Shown: positions 1-7,874 of the stretch, piece after piece
How positions within the stretch are numbered: position 1 is the first letter of the stretch
Layout: each line of letters begins with the position of its first letter
NCBI GenBank assembly: GCA_946479395.1
Contig: CAMLFV010000050.1
Coordinates: 1 to 15,495 of the forward strand
DNA: 15,495 nt
From: an uncultured Flavobacterium sp.
GTDB taxonomy: Bacteria; Bacteroidota; Bacteroidia; Flavobacteriales; Flavobacteriaceae
Reading direction: 5' to 3'
Notes under the pieces: generated by a model
The model's database searches: none
What the model saw: only the letters and a program-made list of their open reading frames with translations
Told to the model about the DNA's origin: nothing
Made by a program: the position numbers and the translations under genes

Positions 1-801
1 TCAATGGTGTACCACGCTGCAGCATACAAGCATGTACCTTTAATAGAGGATAATCCTCACGAGGCAATTTTTGTTAATGTGTTGGGAACTAAAAATGTGG
101 CGCAGCTTTCAAAAGAATATAAGGTTAACCGTTTTGTAATGGTTTCTACAGACAAAGCTGTAAACCCGAGCAATGTTATGGGGGCGAGCAAACGTATTGC
201 AGAAAAGTACGTGCAATCTTTGGCTCAGAAACTTAAAAAAGAAAACAACAACACAACAAAATATATCACTACCCGTTTTGGAAATGTATTAGGATCTAAC
301 GGATCGGTAGTACCATTATTCACTAAGCAAATTGAGAACGGTGGACCAATTACCATTACGCATCCTGATATTATTCGATACTTTATGACAATCCCCGAAG
401 CTTGTCAGTTGGTTTTAGAAGCTGGATCAATGGGTAACGGAGGCGAAATTTATATTTTTGATATGGGCAAACCTGTTAAAATTATCGACCTTGCTACAAA
501 AATGATTAAATTAGCCGGTTTGGAACCTAAAAAGGATATTGAAATTAAAGTTGTAGGTTTACGCCCAGGCGAGAAATTGTACGAAGAACTGTTAAATGAC
601 AGTGCTACAACACTACCTACACACCACGAAAAAATTATGATTGCCCAAGATATAAATGAAGATTACGAATTTATCTCAAATCAAATTGAAGAATTAAAGC
701 ATTTATCAGCAGCTTATTTAGTTTTAGATACTGTTGCTACAATGAAAAAAATTGTACCCGAATTTAAAAGTTTAAATTCAACTTTTGAAAAACTAGATTA
801 A
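1..801 (+). CDS. UDP-sugar 4,6-dehydratase/epimerase (CapD/WbpM/PglF type), C-terminal part
   Basis: Partial gene. The frame is open to base 1 (a Ser codon precedes the first Met), so that Met is internal and the true start lies upstream. The visible 266 codons are the C-terminal part of an extended short-chain dehydrogenase of the polysaccharide biosynthesis family. Seen: AAAYKHVPLIEDNP near the start, the STDKA segment (145-159), then MGASKR (178-195), and later RPGEKLYEELL (565-597). The spacing gives a Ser-Met-Lys triad in place of the usual Ser-Tyr-Lys. That is known for the long, membrane-anchored WbpM/PglF enzymes, so the missing N-terminus probably carries transmembrane helices and the NAD-binding Rossmann motif. 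Family role: 4,6-dehydration of a UDP-N-acetylhexosamine for capsule, LPS or glycan sugars. The next gene follows after 6 bases, indicating one operon. The exact substrate cannot be read from the sequence. Confidence 0.9.
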   Translation, partial: SMVYHAAAYKHVPLIEDNPHEAIFVNVLGTKNVAQLSKEYKVNRFVMVSTDKAVNPSNVMGASKRIAEKYVQSLAQKLKKENNNTTKYITTRFGNVLGSNGSVVPLFTKQIENGGPITITHPDIIRYFMTIPEACQLVLEAGSMGNGGEIYIFDMGKPVKIIDLATKMIKLAGLEPKKDIEIKVVGLRPGEKLYEELLNDSATTLPTHHEKIMIAQDINEDYEFISNQIEELKHLSAAYLVLDTVATMKKIVPEFKSLNSTFEKLD

Positions 802-807
802 ATATTT

Positions 808-1584
808 ATGAAAAAGATAATTTTACCTATTGTAGTTGCCACTGTTTTGTTGACTTCCTGCGCATCAAGAGAAAAAATTGCATATTACCAGGGAATTGAC
901 AATACAGAAATTGTTAACAAAAAGTTTGAAACAAAAATCAACCCAGACGATTTGTTAATGATCCTCGTATCCGCACAAGATCCATTAGCAGTACAACCTT
1001 TTAACTTAACTACCAATTTAAGTGTTGATCCAATGAATCAAGCAGGTGGCGGACAAATGCAACAACAATTGTATTTGGTTGATGATAAAGGCTATATTGA
1101 TTTTCCTACTTTAGGAAAAATTGATGTTGGCAATAAAACAAAAGAGCAAATTGTTCAAGATTTACAAACAAAAATATCAAAGTACGTAAAAAACCCAATT
1201 GTTAATTTGCGTATTATGAACTATAAAGTAACAGTTCAGGGCGAAGTTAAAATGCCGGGAACGCACCGAGTTACATCAGAAAGAATTACGTTGTTAGAAG
1301 CAATTTCCCTATCGGGCGATTTAACAACCTACGGTAAACGTGATAATATTTTGGTTTTGCGTGAAGAAAACGGAGAGATAAAATCACACCGTGTTGATTT
1401 GACTAAAGCTGATTTCATCAACTCTGATTTTTACTATTTAAAACAAAACGATGTGGTGTATGTAGAACCAAATAAAGTAGCTGTTAATTCATCTGCAGTT
1501 GGTCCAAACATCTCAATTTATTTATCGGCAATATCTTTATTATTAACCACAGTAGCCATTATACTTACAAATTCTAACAAATAA
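808..1584 (+). CDS. Wza-like polysaccharide export lipoprotein
   Basis: 258 residues. A lipoprotein signal ends in LLTSC, giving lipidated Cys18. A polysaccharide-export (Poly_export) domain follows at about residues 45-130 (INPDDLLMI, YLVDDKGYIDFPTLGKIDVG), then an SLBB-type beta-grasp domain at about 135-220 (VTVQGEVKMPGTHRV). These proteins form an outer-membrane ring that carries capsule or exopolysaccharide out of the cell and contacts the Wzc partner in the inner membrane. The last ~25 residues hold a hydrophobic helix (about 235-254, SIYLSAISLLLTTVAIILT), in the position where E. coli Wza has its amphipathic barrel helix. The stop codon TAA shares one base with the ATG of the next gene, so translational coupling with the Wzc homologue is likely. 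The protein is shorter than Wza (about 380 residues), as expected when the extra repeated domains are absent. Confidence 0.9.
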   Translation: MKKIILPIVVATVLLTSCASREKIAYYQGIDNTEIVNKKFETKINPDDLLMILVSAQDPLAVQPFNLTTNLSVDPMNQAGGGQMQQQLYLVDDKGYIDFPTLGKIDVGNKTKEQIVQDLQTKISKYVKNPIVNLRIMNYKVTVQGEVKMPGTHRVTSERITLLEAISLSGDLTTYGKRDNILVLREENGEIKSHRVDLTKADFINSDFYYLKQNDVVYVEPNKVAVNSSAVGPNISIYLSAISLLLTTVAIILTNSNK

Positions 1585-3902
1585 TGACTGAAGAAAAAGA
1601 CAACGTTATAAACTTAAAAGAAGAATTATTTAAGTATTTAGCACATTGGAGATGGTTTGTTTTAAGTGTTTTCGTTTCGCTTATTTTAGCTTTTTTATAC
1701 CTAAAATTTACTCCCAAAAGCTACAGTGTTGCTACAAAAATTTTAATTAAAGACGAAAAAAGCAATGATTTAGCAAACCAGTTAAGTGCATTTTCAGAAA
1801 TGAGCATGCTTGGTAATTCTAAAAATAATATTGAAAACGAAGTTGAAATTCTTAAATCAAGAACTTTAATTTACAATACTTTAGATTCTTTAAACTTAAA
1901 CATTCAATATTTAGATGCATCTGAAGTCATTGAAAAAGATCTATATAAAAAATCTCCTGTTCAAGTTGTTTGGAACAACGATCAACTTACAAAAACAGTA
2001 ACTATTGAATTACACAATATTACGGCTAATGCTTTCGATGTTTCTGTAAACGATACTAAAATAGGAAACACTACTTTTGGCAAAAGTATAAACAGTGAAT
2101 ACGGATCTTTTATTGTTAATAAAACCGGTGCTTTAAACAAAGTTAGCGAACTTAAAATTAACGTTTTCCCAAAATTGCAACATGCCGAAAGTTATCAAAA
2201 AATTTTAAGCGTAGCACCGGCAAGCAAAACGTCAAGCGTTATTGATGTTTCGATTATTGATAAAACTCCCGAAAAAGCTGCCGATTTCTTAAACACGTTG
2301 GTTTATAATTATAATTTAGGTGGAATAAAAGACAAACGTTTTATATCAGAAAACACCTCTGAATTTATTTCGGATCGATTAACTTTAATTGGCACTGAAT
2401 TAGGAGATGTAGAATCGCAAGTAGAAGGCTATAAAAACGCTAATAATTTATCAGACATTGAAACCGAAGTTAAATTATATTTAGATAACCTATCATCATT
2501 TGAAAAATCGGTTTTAGAGAATGAAACCAAAATTAATATTGTTAACGATTTAATTCGTCACATCAGCAGAACAAAATACGATGATTTGGTTCCTGGAGGA
2601 TTGTTAACTGACGATGCTGGGTCTGAAAGTTTTATTCAGGAAATCAACCAATTAATCTTGGAAAAGCAAAAGTTAGCTGTTAGTGCAACGACAGAAAACA
2701 CGAATTATATTCGTTTAGAAGAGCAAATTCGTGCTTTAAAATCAAATTTACAGGCAAGTTTAAGAAGAAATTTAAGCTCGTTACAAATTGTAAAAAATGA
2801 TTACAAACGTCAGGAAAACGAAATGCAGTCAAAACTTTCTCAAGTTCCTCGTCAGGAAAAAGAATTTAGAATCATTGACCGTCAGCAAAAAGTAAAAGAA
2901 GCTTTATACTTGTTTTTACTTCAAAAACGTGAAGAAACCAATATTACGCTTGCAGCAACTGATATGAATGCAAAGGTGATTGATAAAGCTATTGCTACTG
3001 ATAAGCCTGTTGCACCAAAAACAATGATAATTTTATTGGCGGCTTTAGTTTTAGGAGCCATAATTCCTTTCATTGTAATTTACATCACAAACCTGTTAGA
3101 CACGAAAATCAAAAACAGATTTGATGTTACCGATAATTCAGATATTCCGTTTTTGGGAGATATCCCTACATCAGAATCAAGCGGTGAATTAATGGAAATA
3201 GGCAGCAGATCAAGTGCAGCCGAAGCCGTACGTATTGTTAGAACGAATTTAGATTTTATATTATCAGACAAAGCAGAAGACGAATGTAAAGTAATCTTTT
3301 TAACATCAACTATTTCTGGTGAAGGTAAAACATTTGTATCTGCAAATTTAGCTGCAACATTTTCTCTTTCGGGCAAAAAAGTTTTATTAATAGGTTTAGA
3401 TTTACGTAATCCAAAATTATATGAGTATGTAAAAGTAAATCCTTTAGGTATTTCAAATTATATAACATCAAACAATAAATCGTTGAATGATTATATATCT
3501 CCTGTTGAAGGATATGAAAACTTTGATGTATTATCATCAGGATCAATTCCTCCAAACCCAACAGAGATTTTAATGAACAAAAAAATAAAAGAGGTTTTTG
3601 ACACCTTAAAAACCCAATACGATTATATTATTGTTGATACCGCTCCGGTTAGTTTGGTTACAGATACTTTGTTAATTAGTAAATATGCTGATGCTACGAT
3701 TTATGTGGTTAGAGCCAATAAGATTGATAAAGAAATGTTAAGAATACCTAACGAATTGTACAAAGACAAAAAACTAAATAAACTTTCGTTAGTCTTAAAT
3801 GATTCTGATGTTACAAAAGGTTATGGATATGGATATGGTTATGGATATGGCGCAAAGGTTGAGCAAAAACAACTTTGGAAGAAGATACTGGGAATCAAAT
3901 AA
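1584..3902 (+). CDS. Wzc-like chain-length regulator with BY-type tyrosine kinase
   Basis: 772 residues. Order seen: N-terminal Wzz domain with a first membrane helix (about 20-41); long periplasmic section with probable coiled coils (about 240-460); second membrane helix (about 481-504); cytoplasmic kinase domain (about 545-772). The kinase has Walker A SGEGKT (578-583, Lys582), Walker A' IGLDLR (Asp606, Arg608) and Walker B IIVDTAP (Asp685). The usual first Asp of A' is Gly604 here. The tail is a run of five Gly-Tyr pairs (746-755), matching the tyrosine-rich tail these kinases autophosphorylate. Role: control of polymer length and assembly together with the Wza-like exporter encoded just before it. 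It is the last gene of the operon; a strong hairpin lies 41 bases downstream. Only the one-residue A' change departs from textbook enzymes. Confidence 0.92.
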   Translation: MTEEKDNVINLKEELFKYLAHWRWFVLSVFVSLILAFLYLKFTPKSYSVATKILIKDEKSNDLANQLSAFSEMSMLGNSKNNIENEVEILKSRTLIYNTLDSLNLNIQYLDASEVIEKDLYKKSPVQVVWNNDQLTKTVTIELHNITANAFDVSVNDTKIGNTTFGKSINSEYGSFIVNKTGALNKVSELKINVFPKLQHAESYQKILSVAPASKTSSVIDVSIIDKTPEKAADFLNTLVYNYNLGGIKDKRFISENTSEFISDRLTLIGTELGDVESQVEGYKNANNLSDIETEVKLYLDNLSSFEKSVLENETKINIVNDLIRHISRTKYDDLVPGGLLTDDAGSESFIQEINQLILEKQKLAVSATTENTNYIRLEEQIRALKSNLQASLRRNLSSLQIVKNDYKRQENEMQSKLSQVPRQEKEFRIIDRQQKVKEALYLFLLQKREETNITLAATDMNAKVIDKAIATDKPVAPKTMIILLAALVLGAIIPFIVIYITNLLDTKIKNRFDVTDNSDIPFLGDIPTSESSGELMEIGSRSSAAEAVRIVRTNLDFILSDKAEDECKVIFLTSTISGEGKTFVSANLAATFSLSGKKVLLIGLDLRNPKLYEYVKVNPLGISNYITSNNKSLNDYISPVEGYENFDVLSSGSIPPNPTEILMNKKIKEVFDTLKTQYDYIIVDTAPVSLVTDTLLISKYADATIYVVRANKIDKEMLRIPNELYKDKKLNKLSLVLNDSDVTKGYGYGYGYGYGAKVEQKQLWKKILGIK
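3819..3851 (+). repeat. Hexanucleotide tandem repeat encoding (Gly-Tyr)5
   Basis: Five consecutive GGWTAT units (GGT or GGA, then TAT) plus a final GGC, in frame in the kinase gene. They encode the tyrosine-rich C-terminal tail. Gain or loss of a unit keeps the frame and changes the number of phosphorylatable tyrosines by one. Confidence 0.9.
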
Positions 3903-3943
3903 TCAAGTTAACCAATAAAAGTCTAATCTTTTAGGAATTGTTA

Positions 3944-3986
3944 TTAATAGAAAAAGTTCGATACAATATCGAACTTTTTCTATTAA
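3944..3986. terminator. Bidirectional terminator, 20-bp perfect stem
   Basis: Inverted repeat with arms 3944-3963 and 3967-3986 and a 3-base loop (CAA); all 20 pairs match. The core GTTCGATA/TATCGAAC is flanked by five A on the left and five T on the right, so each strand reads a GC-containing hairpin into a U-run. It lies between the convergent kinase gene (ends 3902) and hmuS (ends 4022), as expected for a shared terminator. Confidence 0.85.
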
Positions 3987-4021
3987 ATTAGAATTGAATA
4001 CTATAACTATGTTTTGTTTTA

Positions 4022-5059
4022 TTAATTCAATTTTTCAACTGTTTCTCTCCAAATATCCAATTCAGGAATTCCCGGTTTGCGTTTTCCAAAGAACTGAACA
4101 ATAATATCGCCCATTTCGTTGAAAACCTCAATAGCCGTAACTACACCATCTTCGGTTGGTTTACGTACCACCCAAGTTTGTGCAATTTTGCTCATATCTA
4201 AATGCAGGTTAAAATCAGGATCCATGATGTTGTACCATTCTTGGTGCCACATAGTTTTGCGTACACGACCTGTGTGTATTTGAATGTTTCCTTTGTTACC
4301 CACAAAAACCATGATTGGTGTTTTTTCTTTTGCAACTTCTTCTAACATGGTAACAATTCCGTCTTTAGAAATTTGTTTTGCATGAAAATCAGACGGAGCC
4401 ATGCGTAAAGCTTGTGTACGGCTCACACCAAATTTGCGTAACATCATAAAAAAGTCGTGCGTATCTTTAAGGTCTAACCAAGCTTGTTTAAATCCTTCAA
4501 CATCAATTTCGTTGTCTGGTTTTTCATCTAAATTTAATTCGTAAGCTTCCGATGTTTCAAACGGTTGTTGATCTTCGCTTTTGTATTTTTCAACCAAAGC
4601 TTCAAAAGCTTCCACATTACTATCGGCAGTTAAAAATATTTTGTGGATAGCTTCGCCGTCTTTTCCAAAAAACTGAATGCTTCTTGATGTTCCGCGTGCG
4701 TTTTCTTCAATAACAGTAAAAACTTTTTTCCAGTGCGATAAAAAGATTCTTAAATCGATATCTTCGTTCACAAACAAACCTGCATGCGGATTAGAAAAAT
4801 CGGCATTTGCATAAATTCCTTTGCGTTCGTGCACGCATTCTTCGTTACGTGTTAAAGCCATTACTTTACCTAACGATTCTATTTCAGCAAGCAGTTCTTT
4901 AAATTCCGGACGTAAACGCGTTACGTTGCTACCAATGTTTGTTGCCAATAATTCCATTTCGCTAACACCTAATTTTTGTGCGGCATTGCGTATTCTTAAA
5001 TGAGGTTGCTCTTGCTTAAGCGCGTCCCATTGGGTTTTTAAACTTTCAGTTGTATTCAT
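4022..5059 (-). CDS. hmuS: Cytoplasmic heme-handling protein, HemS/ChuS/HmuS family
   Basis: 345 residues, the usual family length, with no signal peptide. The family fold is a tandem duplication; the two halves are seen at about 1-165 and 185-345. The N-terminal half carries LTRNEECVHERKGIY (His77). The C-terminal half carries NKGNIQIHTGRV, where His262 lies in the segment that supplies the axial heme ligand in ShuS/HemS/PhuS. Family members bind incoming heme in the cytoplasm and either degrade it to release iron or pass it to heme oxygenase; which applies here cannot be read from sequence. It is the last gene of the - strand heme transporter operon, 12 bases after the ATPase gene. The name means the Yersinia-type HmuS, not the unrelated CobN-like HmuS of Porphyromonas. 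Start: ATG at 5057-5059. Confidence 0.9.
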   Translation of the reverse strand: MNTTESLKTQWDALKQEQPHLRIRNAAQKLGVSEMELLATNIGSNVTRLRPEFKELLAEIESLGKVMALTRNEECVHERKGIYANADFSNPHAGLFVNEDIDLRIFLSHWKKVFTVIEENARGTSRSIQFFGKDGEAIHKIFLTADSNVEAFEALVEKYKSEDQQPFETSEAYELNLDEKPDNEIDVEGFKQAWLDLKDTHDFFMMLRKFGVSRTQALRMAPSDFHAKQISKDGIVTMLEEVAKEKTPIMVFVGNKGNIQIHTGRVRKTMWHQEWYNIMDPDFNLHLDMSKIAQTWVVRKPTEDGVVTAIEVFNEMGDIIVQFFGKRKPGIPELDIWRETVEKLN

Positions 5060-5071
5060 TGTTGATTAGAT

Positions 5072-5845
5072 TTATCCGAATAATATAATTGGTTGTTGGT
5101 TTTCGGGGTGAGGGGTAATAATGCAGGGATACTGATAAACGCGCGAAATACGTTCTTGCGTAAGTACTTTTTTAGGTTCATCGAACATTTCAATAGAACT
5201 TTTGTTCATTAAAATTAATCGGTCTGCAAATTGCGAGGCAATGTTTAAATCGTGCAAAACAACCAATGCCGAATTGTTCTGATTTGTGAACTCTTTAATT
5301 AAATGAAGCGTTTTAAACTGATGCGCCACATCAAGATTATTCAAAGGTTCATCTAACAAAAGTAGTTTGTTTTCGATGTTATTTTCAAGTTGGCCAAAAA
5401 CGCGTGCTAAATGCAAACGCTGTTTTTCACCGCCTGAAAGTTGTTCGTATTCGCGATCGGTTAAATGACTGGTTTCGACTTTTGCCATCCATTTTTCAAC
5501 AATTTCCAAATCACTTAAATCGGCTTCGTTTTTAAAGTAGGGATACCTACCCATTAGAACAATTTCGTCGTTCTTTAAGTTGATTTCGTTTGACTGATGT
5601 TGAGAAAATTTGGCACGATGCTTTGGAATTTCGCTTCGTTTGTAACTTTTAACATCTTTATCTTTAAAAGTAAATTCTTTAGCTTGATAAGGAATTTCGT
5701 TGGCAACACAGCTTAAGAAAGTCGATTTTCCGGCTCCGTTTGGTCCTACAATAGCAATTAATTCTCCTTTGTTTATCTCTAAATTAATATCTTTTAAAAG
5801 AAATCGATCTTTAACTTGAAAGCTTAAATCGTGAATTTTTATCAT
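5072..5845 (-). CDS. hmuV: Heme ABC transporter ATP-binding protein
   Basis: 257 residues, a single nucleotide-binding domain of the FecE/BtuD/HmuV class. Seen: Walker A GPNGAGKST (34-42, Lys40), Q-loop near Gln82-Gln84, signature LSGGEKQR (136-143), Walker B LLLLDEP (Asp165, Glu166) and H-loop His198 in VVLHDLN. After Walker B it reads PLNNLD where most relatives have a Thr in place of the Leu, a conservative peculiarity. It powers the permease encoded directly upstream. Its ATG overlaps the TGA stop of hmuU by four bases (5842-5845), so the two products are probably coupled in translation. All catalytic residues are present and the gene looks intact. Heme as substrate is inferred from the neighbours (HmuT, HmuS, heme receptor). 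Confidence 0.92.
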   Translation of the reverse strand: MIKIHDLSFQVKDRFLLKDINLEINKGELIAIVGPNGAGKSTFLSCVANEIPYQAKEFTFKDKDVKSYKRSEIPKHRAKFSQHQSNEINLKNDEIVLMGRYPYFKNEADLSDLEIVEKWMAKVETSHLTDREYEQLSGGEKQRLHLARVFGQLENNIENKLLLLDEPLNNLDVAHQFKTLHLIKEFTNQNNSALVVLHDLNIASQFADRLILMNKSSIEMFDEPKKVLTQERISRVYQYPCIITPHPENQQPIILFG

Positions 5846-6870
5846 TTTAATTTTCTTTTATAATTAATTAAGATCGAAATAAATACAGGCGCGCCCATAA
5901 TGGCTGTTAAAATACCAATTGGCAGTTCGGCAGGAACTACGATGGTTCTACTAATAGTATCGGCAATTAACAAAACTACTGCTCCCAAAAGCATTGATAA
6001 AGGTAGTAAAATATTGTAATTAGAATTAAAAACAAATCTTAAAATATAAGGAACTACCAATCCAACAAAGCCAATTGTTCCGTTGAAAGCCACCACGCAG
6101 CCTACCATTAACGAGACAATAATAATGATTTCGCGTTTGGTTTTTTCAATATCGAATCCTAAATGAGCAGCTTCTTTTTCGCCCAACATTAACGCATTTA
6201 AAATTTTACCTTTTGATAATAAACGAATGCTTCCTATTAATACCACGATGAAAACCAAGCAGACTTTCCACCAGTTTGATCCGGCTAAACTTCCTAAAGA
6301 CCAAAAAGTGATGTTTCTTAATTCTTCTTCGGTAGAAATATAAGTTAAGAAACCCGTTACAGCACCTGTTAATGCCGTAATAGCCACACCAGATAACAAT
6401 AAAATTAGAATGTGCGTTTTACCGTTTGATGTTGCCATTTTGTAAACAAACCACATAGTTAACAATGCACCGATAAACGCCATAACGCTTAAAAAAACAT
6501 AACGGAAAAATGCCGGTAGCAGGTGCATTACAGCAGATCCAAAAACAATTGTTAAAGCTGCGAATAATACTGCACCTGAAGTGATTCCTATTAAATCGGG
6601 TGATGCCAATGGGTTTTTAAACAAGCCTTGTAAACTTGTTCCGCTAATTGCCAAAGCAGCTCCGGTTAAAATTGCCATTAATATTCGTGGAATACGCAAT
6701 TCTATCAATACAAAAGAATCGGCTGTGTGGGTGTTTGTATTAAAATAGGTGCTTATAATTTCAAACACCGAATGGTTGAAATCATAAGCACCTAAATATA
6801 ATGCCGTTACTAAAGCAACAAGTAATACTATAAAGAACGCAACTTTGTAAACAGCAACTTTTTTCTTCAT
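5842..6870 (-). CDS. hmuU: Heme ABC transporter permease, FecCD family
   Basis: 342 residues, highly hydrophobic throughout, with about nine to ten membrane helices; the length fits the FecCD/BtuC permease family. Family signatures seen: RIPRILMAILTGAALAISG (about residues 57-75), GLFKNPLASPDLIGITSGA (about 80-98) and GTIGFVGLVVPYILR (about 263-277), the last being the region that contacts the ATPase. It forms the inner-membrane channel that receives heme from HmuT. The start codon shares one base with the hmuT stop (6870) and the end overlaps hmuV by four bases, so hmuTUV is one tightly packed unit. No broken or missing segments were seen. Family assignment is firm; heme specificity rests on context. 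Confidence 0.92.
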   Translation of the reverse strand: MKKKVAVYKVAFFIVLLVALVTALYLGAYDFNHSVFEIISTYFNTNTHTADSFVLIELRIPRILMAILTGAALAISGTSLQGLFKNPLASPDLIGITSGAVLFAALTIVFGSAVMHLLPAFFRYVFLSVMAFIGALLTMWFVYKMATSNGKTHILILLLSGVAITALTGAVTGFLTYISTEEELRNITFWSLGSLAGSNWWKVCLVFIVVLIGSIRLLSKGKILNALMLGEKEAAHLGFDIEKTKREIIIIVSLMVGCVVAFNGTIGFVGLVVPYILRFVFNSNYNILLPLSMLLGAVVLLIADTISRTIVVPAELPIGILTAIMGAPVFISILINYKRKLK

Positions 6871-7733
6871 TATTGTAATTTGTTATGTAATTCTACAACA
6901 GCGTCGCCTACACGCGGACCAAAACCTGAAAGGTATTGTCCGTCCATTGTAACAACTTTTTTGTTTTTACCTGCATTTGTTGTAGCAATACCTTCAATTT
7001 TCAATAAACCGTCCACACCGCCTAAACTTTGTAAACCTTTATCAAACATTAAAATAACGTCTGGGTTTGTAGTTAATAAAGCTTCTGGAGTTAAAGGTTT
7101 AAAATCAGTTAAAGCAGCAGCAGCATTTTCTGCACCGGCTAATTCAATCATGCTGTGTAAAGGAGTTCCTGAACCTGCAACCATTAAGTTACCTGCACCA
7201 CGAGCGTAAATAAACAACACTTTAGGTTTTTTATCGAATGCTTTAACGTTAGTCATTTTGTTAGAAATATTATCTAAAAGTGGCTGATAATTGTCTTTTT
7301 TAAGTTTTGTAGCAACTTCTGTAATTAATTTTTTACTTCCGTCTATGCTGTATTCCTGATCGATCAATACTAAAGGAATATTTGCTTTTTTCAATTGCTC
7401 GTTCAAGTTCGGGTTCACATCTTTAGTTGTTCCAAAAACAACACTTGGTTGTAATGCCAAAATGCTTTCGGCAGTAATTGAACGTACGTGACCTAAATCG
7501 GTAGCTTTTAAATCGGCAGGATATGTAGAAGTAACATCTCTACCAACAATGTTTCCGGCAACATCTAAAGCTGCCAACGTTTCAGTTACAGCTCCGTTTA
7601 AAGATACAATACGGTCTGTTTTAATTTCTGTTACAACAGTATCTGTTTCTGTAGTTGTTGTTTTGTTTTCTTCTTTTTTATTACAGCTTGCAACAACAAT
7701 TGCTAAAGCAAGTACTGAGAAAAATTTCTTCAT
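6870..7733 (-). CDS. hmuT: Heme-binding lipoprotein of the ABC transporter
   Basis: 287 residues. The signal peptide ends in IVVASC, giving lipidated Cys17, so this is an anchored lipoprotein rather than the free periplasmic protein of Proteobacteria. A Thr/Glu-rich linker (about 18-38) precedes a helical-backbone binding domain (about 40-287; RIVSLNGAVTETLAALD and the LGHVRSITAESILALQPSVV region, quoted in part). Tyr71 in TSTYP lies where HmuT/ShuT/PhuT proteins carry a heme-ligating Tyr; this alignment is from memory. Cys17 is followed by Asn-Lys-Lys-Glu-Glu, which is not a clear surface-export signal. First gene of the - strand operon. A -7 element lies about 40 bases upstream and is paired with the divergent receptor promoter, so co-regulation is likely. 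Alternatives within the fold (siderophore, cobalamin binding) are less likely given HmuS and the HmuY-like protein nearby. Confidence 0.87.
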   Translation of the reverse strand: MKKFFSVLALAIVVASCNKKEENKTTTTETDTVVTEIKTDRIVSLNGAVTETLAALDVAGNIVGRDVTSTYPADLKATDLGHVRSITAESILALQPSVVFGTTKDVNPNLNEQLKKANIPLVLIDQEYSIDGSKKLITEVATKLKKDNYQPLLDNISNKMTNVKAFDKKPKVLFIYARGAGNLMVAGSGTPLHSMIELAGAENAAAALTDFKPLTPEALLTTNPDVILMFDKGLQSLGGVDGLLKIEGIATTNAGKNKKVVTMDGQYLSGFGPRVGDAVVELHNKLQ

Positions 7734-7774
7734 AAATAGGGTTTAATAAAAGGTTTAACTTATTATTTACGGTG

Positions 7775-7782
7775 CAAAAATA
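7775..7782 (-). promoter_or_regulatory. -7 element of the hmuTUVS promoter
   Basis: On the - strand the sequence reads TATTTTTG, matching the Bacteroidota consensus TAnnTTTG, about 41 bases from the hmuT ATG. No clear -33 TTTG was found at the usual distance; a T10 tract (7787-7796) occupies the spacer instead. The element lies within the left arm of the 7769-7849 inverted repeat. Confidence 0.6.
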
Positions 7783-7835
7783 GCGGTTTTTTTTTTAAAA
7801 GAATATTTTATTTAGAACAAATAAAAATAACTTAA

Positions 7836-7843
7836 TATATTTG
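7836..7843 (+). promoter_or_regulatory. -7 element of the heme receptor promoter
   Basis: TATATTTG, a full match to TAnnTTTG, ends 31 bases before the receptor ATG at 7875, giving a short leader of about 25 bases if transcription starts some six bases downstream. No convincing -33 TTTG is visible. It sits in the right arm of the 7769-7849 inverted repeat. Confidence 0.65.
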
Positions 7844-7874
7844 CACCGTGATTTAAACAGAATAAATAAAAATA

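Larger units (their letters stand above)
7769..7849. promoter_or_regulatory. Inverted repeat spanning both divergent heme promoters (candidate operator)
   Basis: The arms 7769-7782 (ACGGTGCAAAAATA) and 7836-7849 (TATATTTGCACCGT) are inverted copies matching at 13 of 14 positions, centred at 7809. Each arm contains one -7 element plus the seven bases GCACCGT just downstream of TTTG-like core positions, close to the expected transcription starts. The arms are about 53 bases apart, roughly five helical turns. Whether a protein binds them is inference; the promoter consensus alone explains about half of the match. The remainder of 7734-7874 holds only AT-rich sequence. Confidence 0.45.

Noticed and set aside
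3080..3561. Two overlapping - strand reading frames inside the kinase gene
   Set aside because: They lie opposite a strongly conserved coding region, have no recognisable domain and no promoter; they are shadows.
3819..3851. Repeat considered as a CRISPR-like or mobile-element repeat
   Set aside because: Units are six bases, contiguous and in codon phase, encoding Gly-Tyr pairs; no spacers.
6880..7746. + strand frames opposite hmuT
   Set aside because: Antisense to an intact lipoprotein gene with clear signal and domain; no family resemblance.
7734..7874. Heme or iron riboswitch, or a canonical Fur box, between the divergent operons
   Set aside because: Leaders are only about 25-40 bases and no recognisable GATAATGATAATCATTATC-like match is present; only the promoter-linked inverted repeat is seen.
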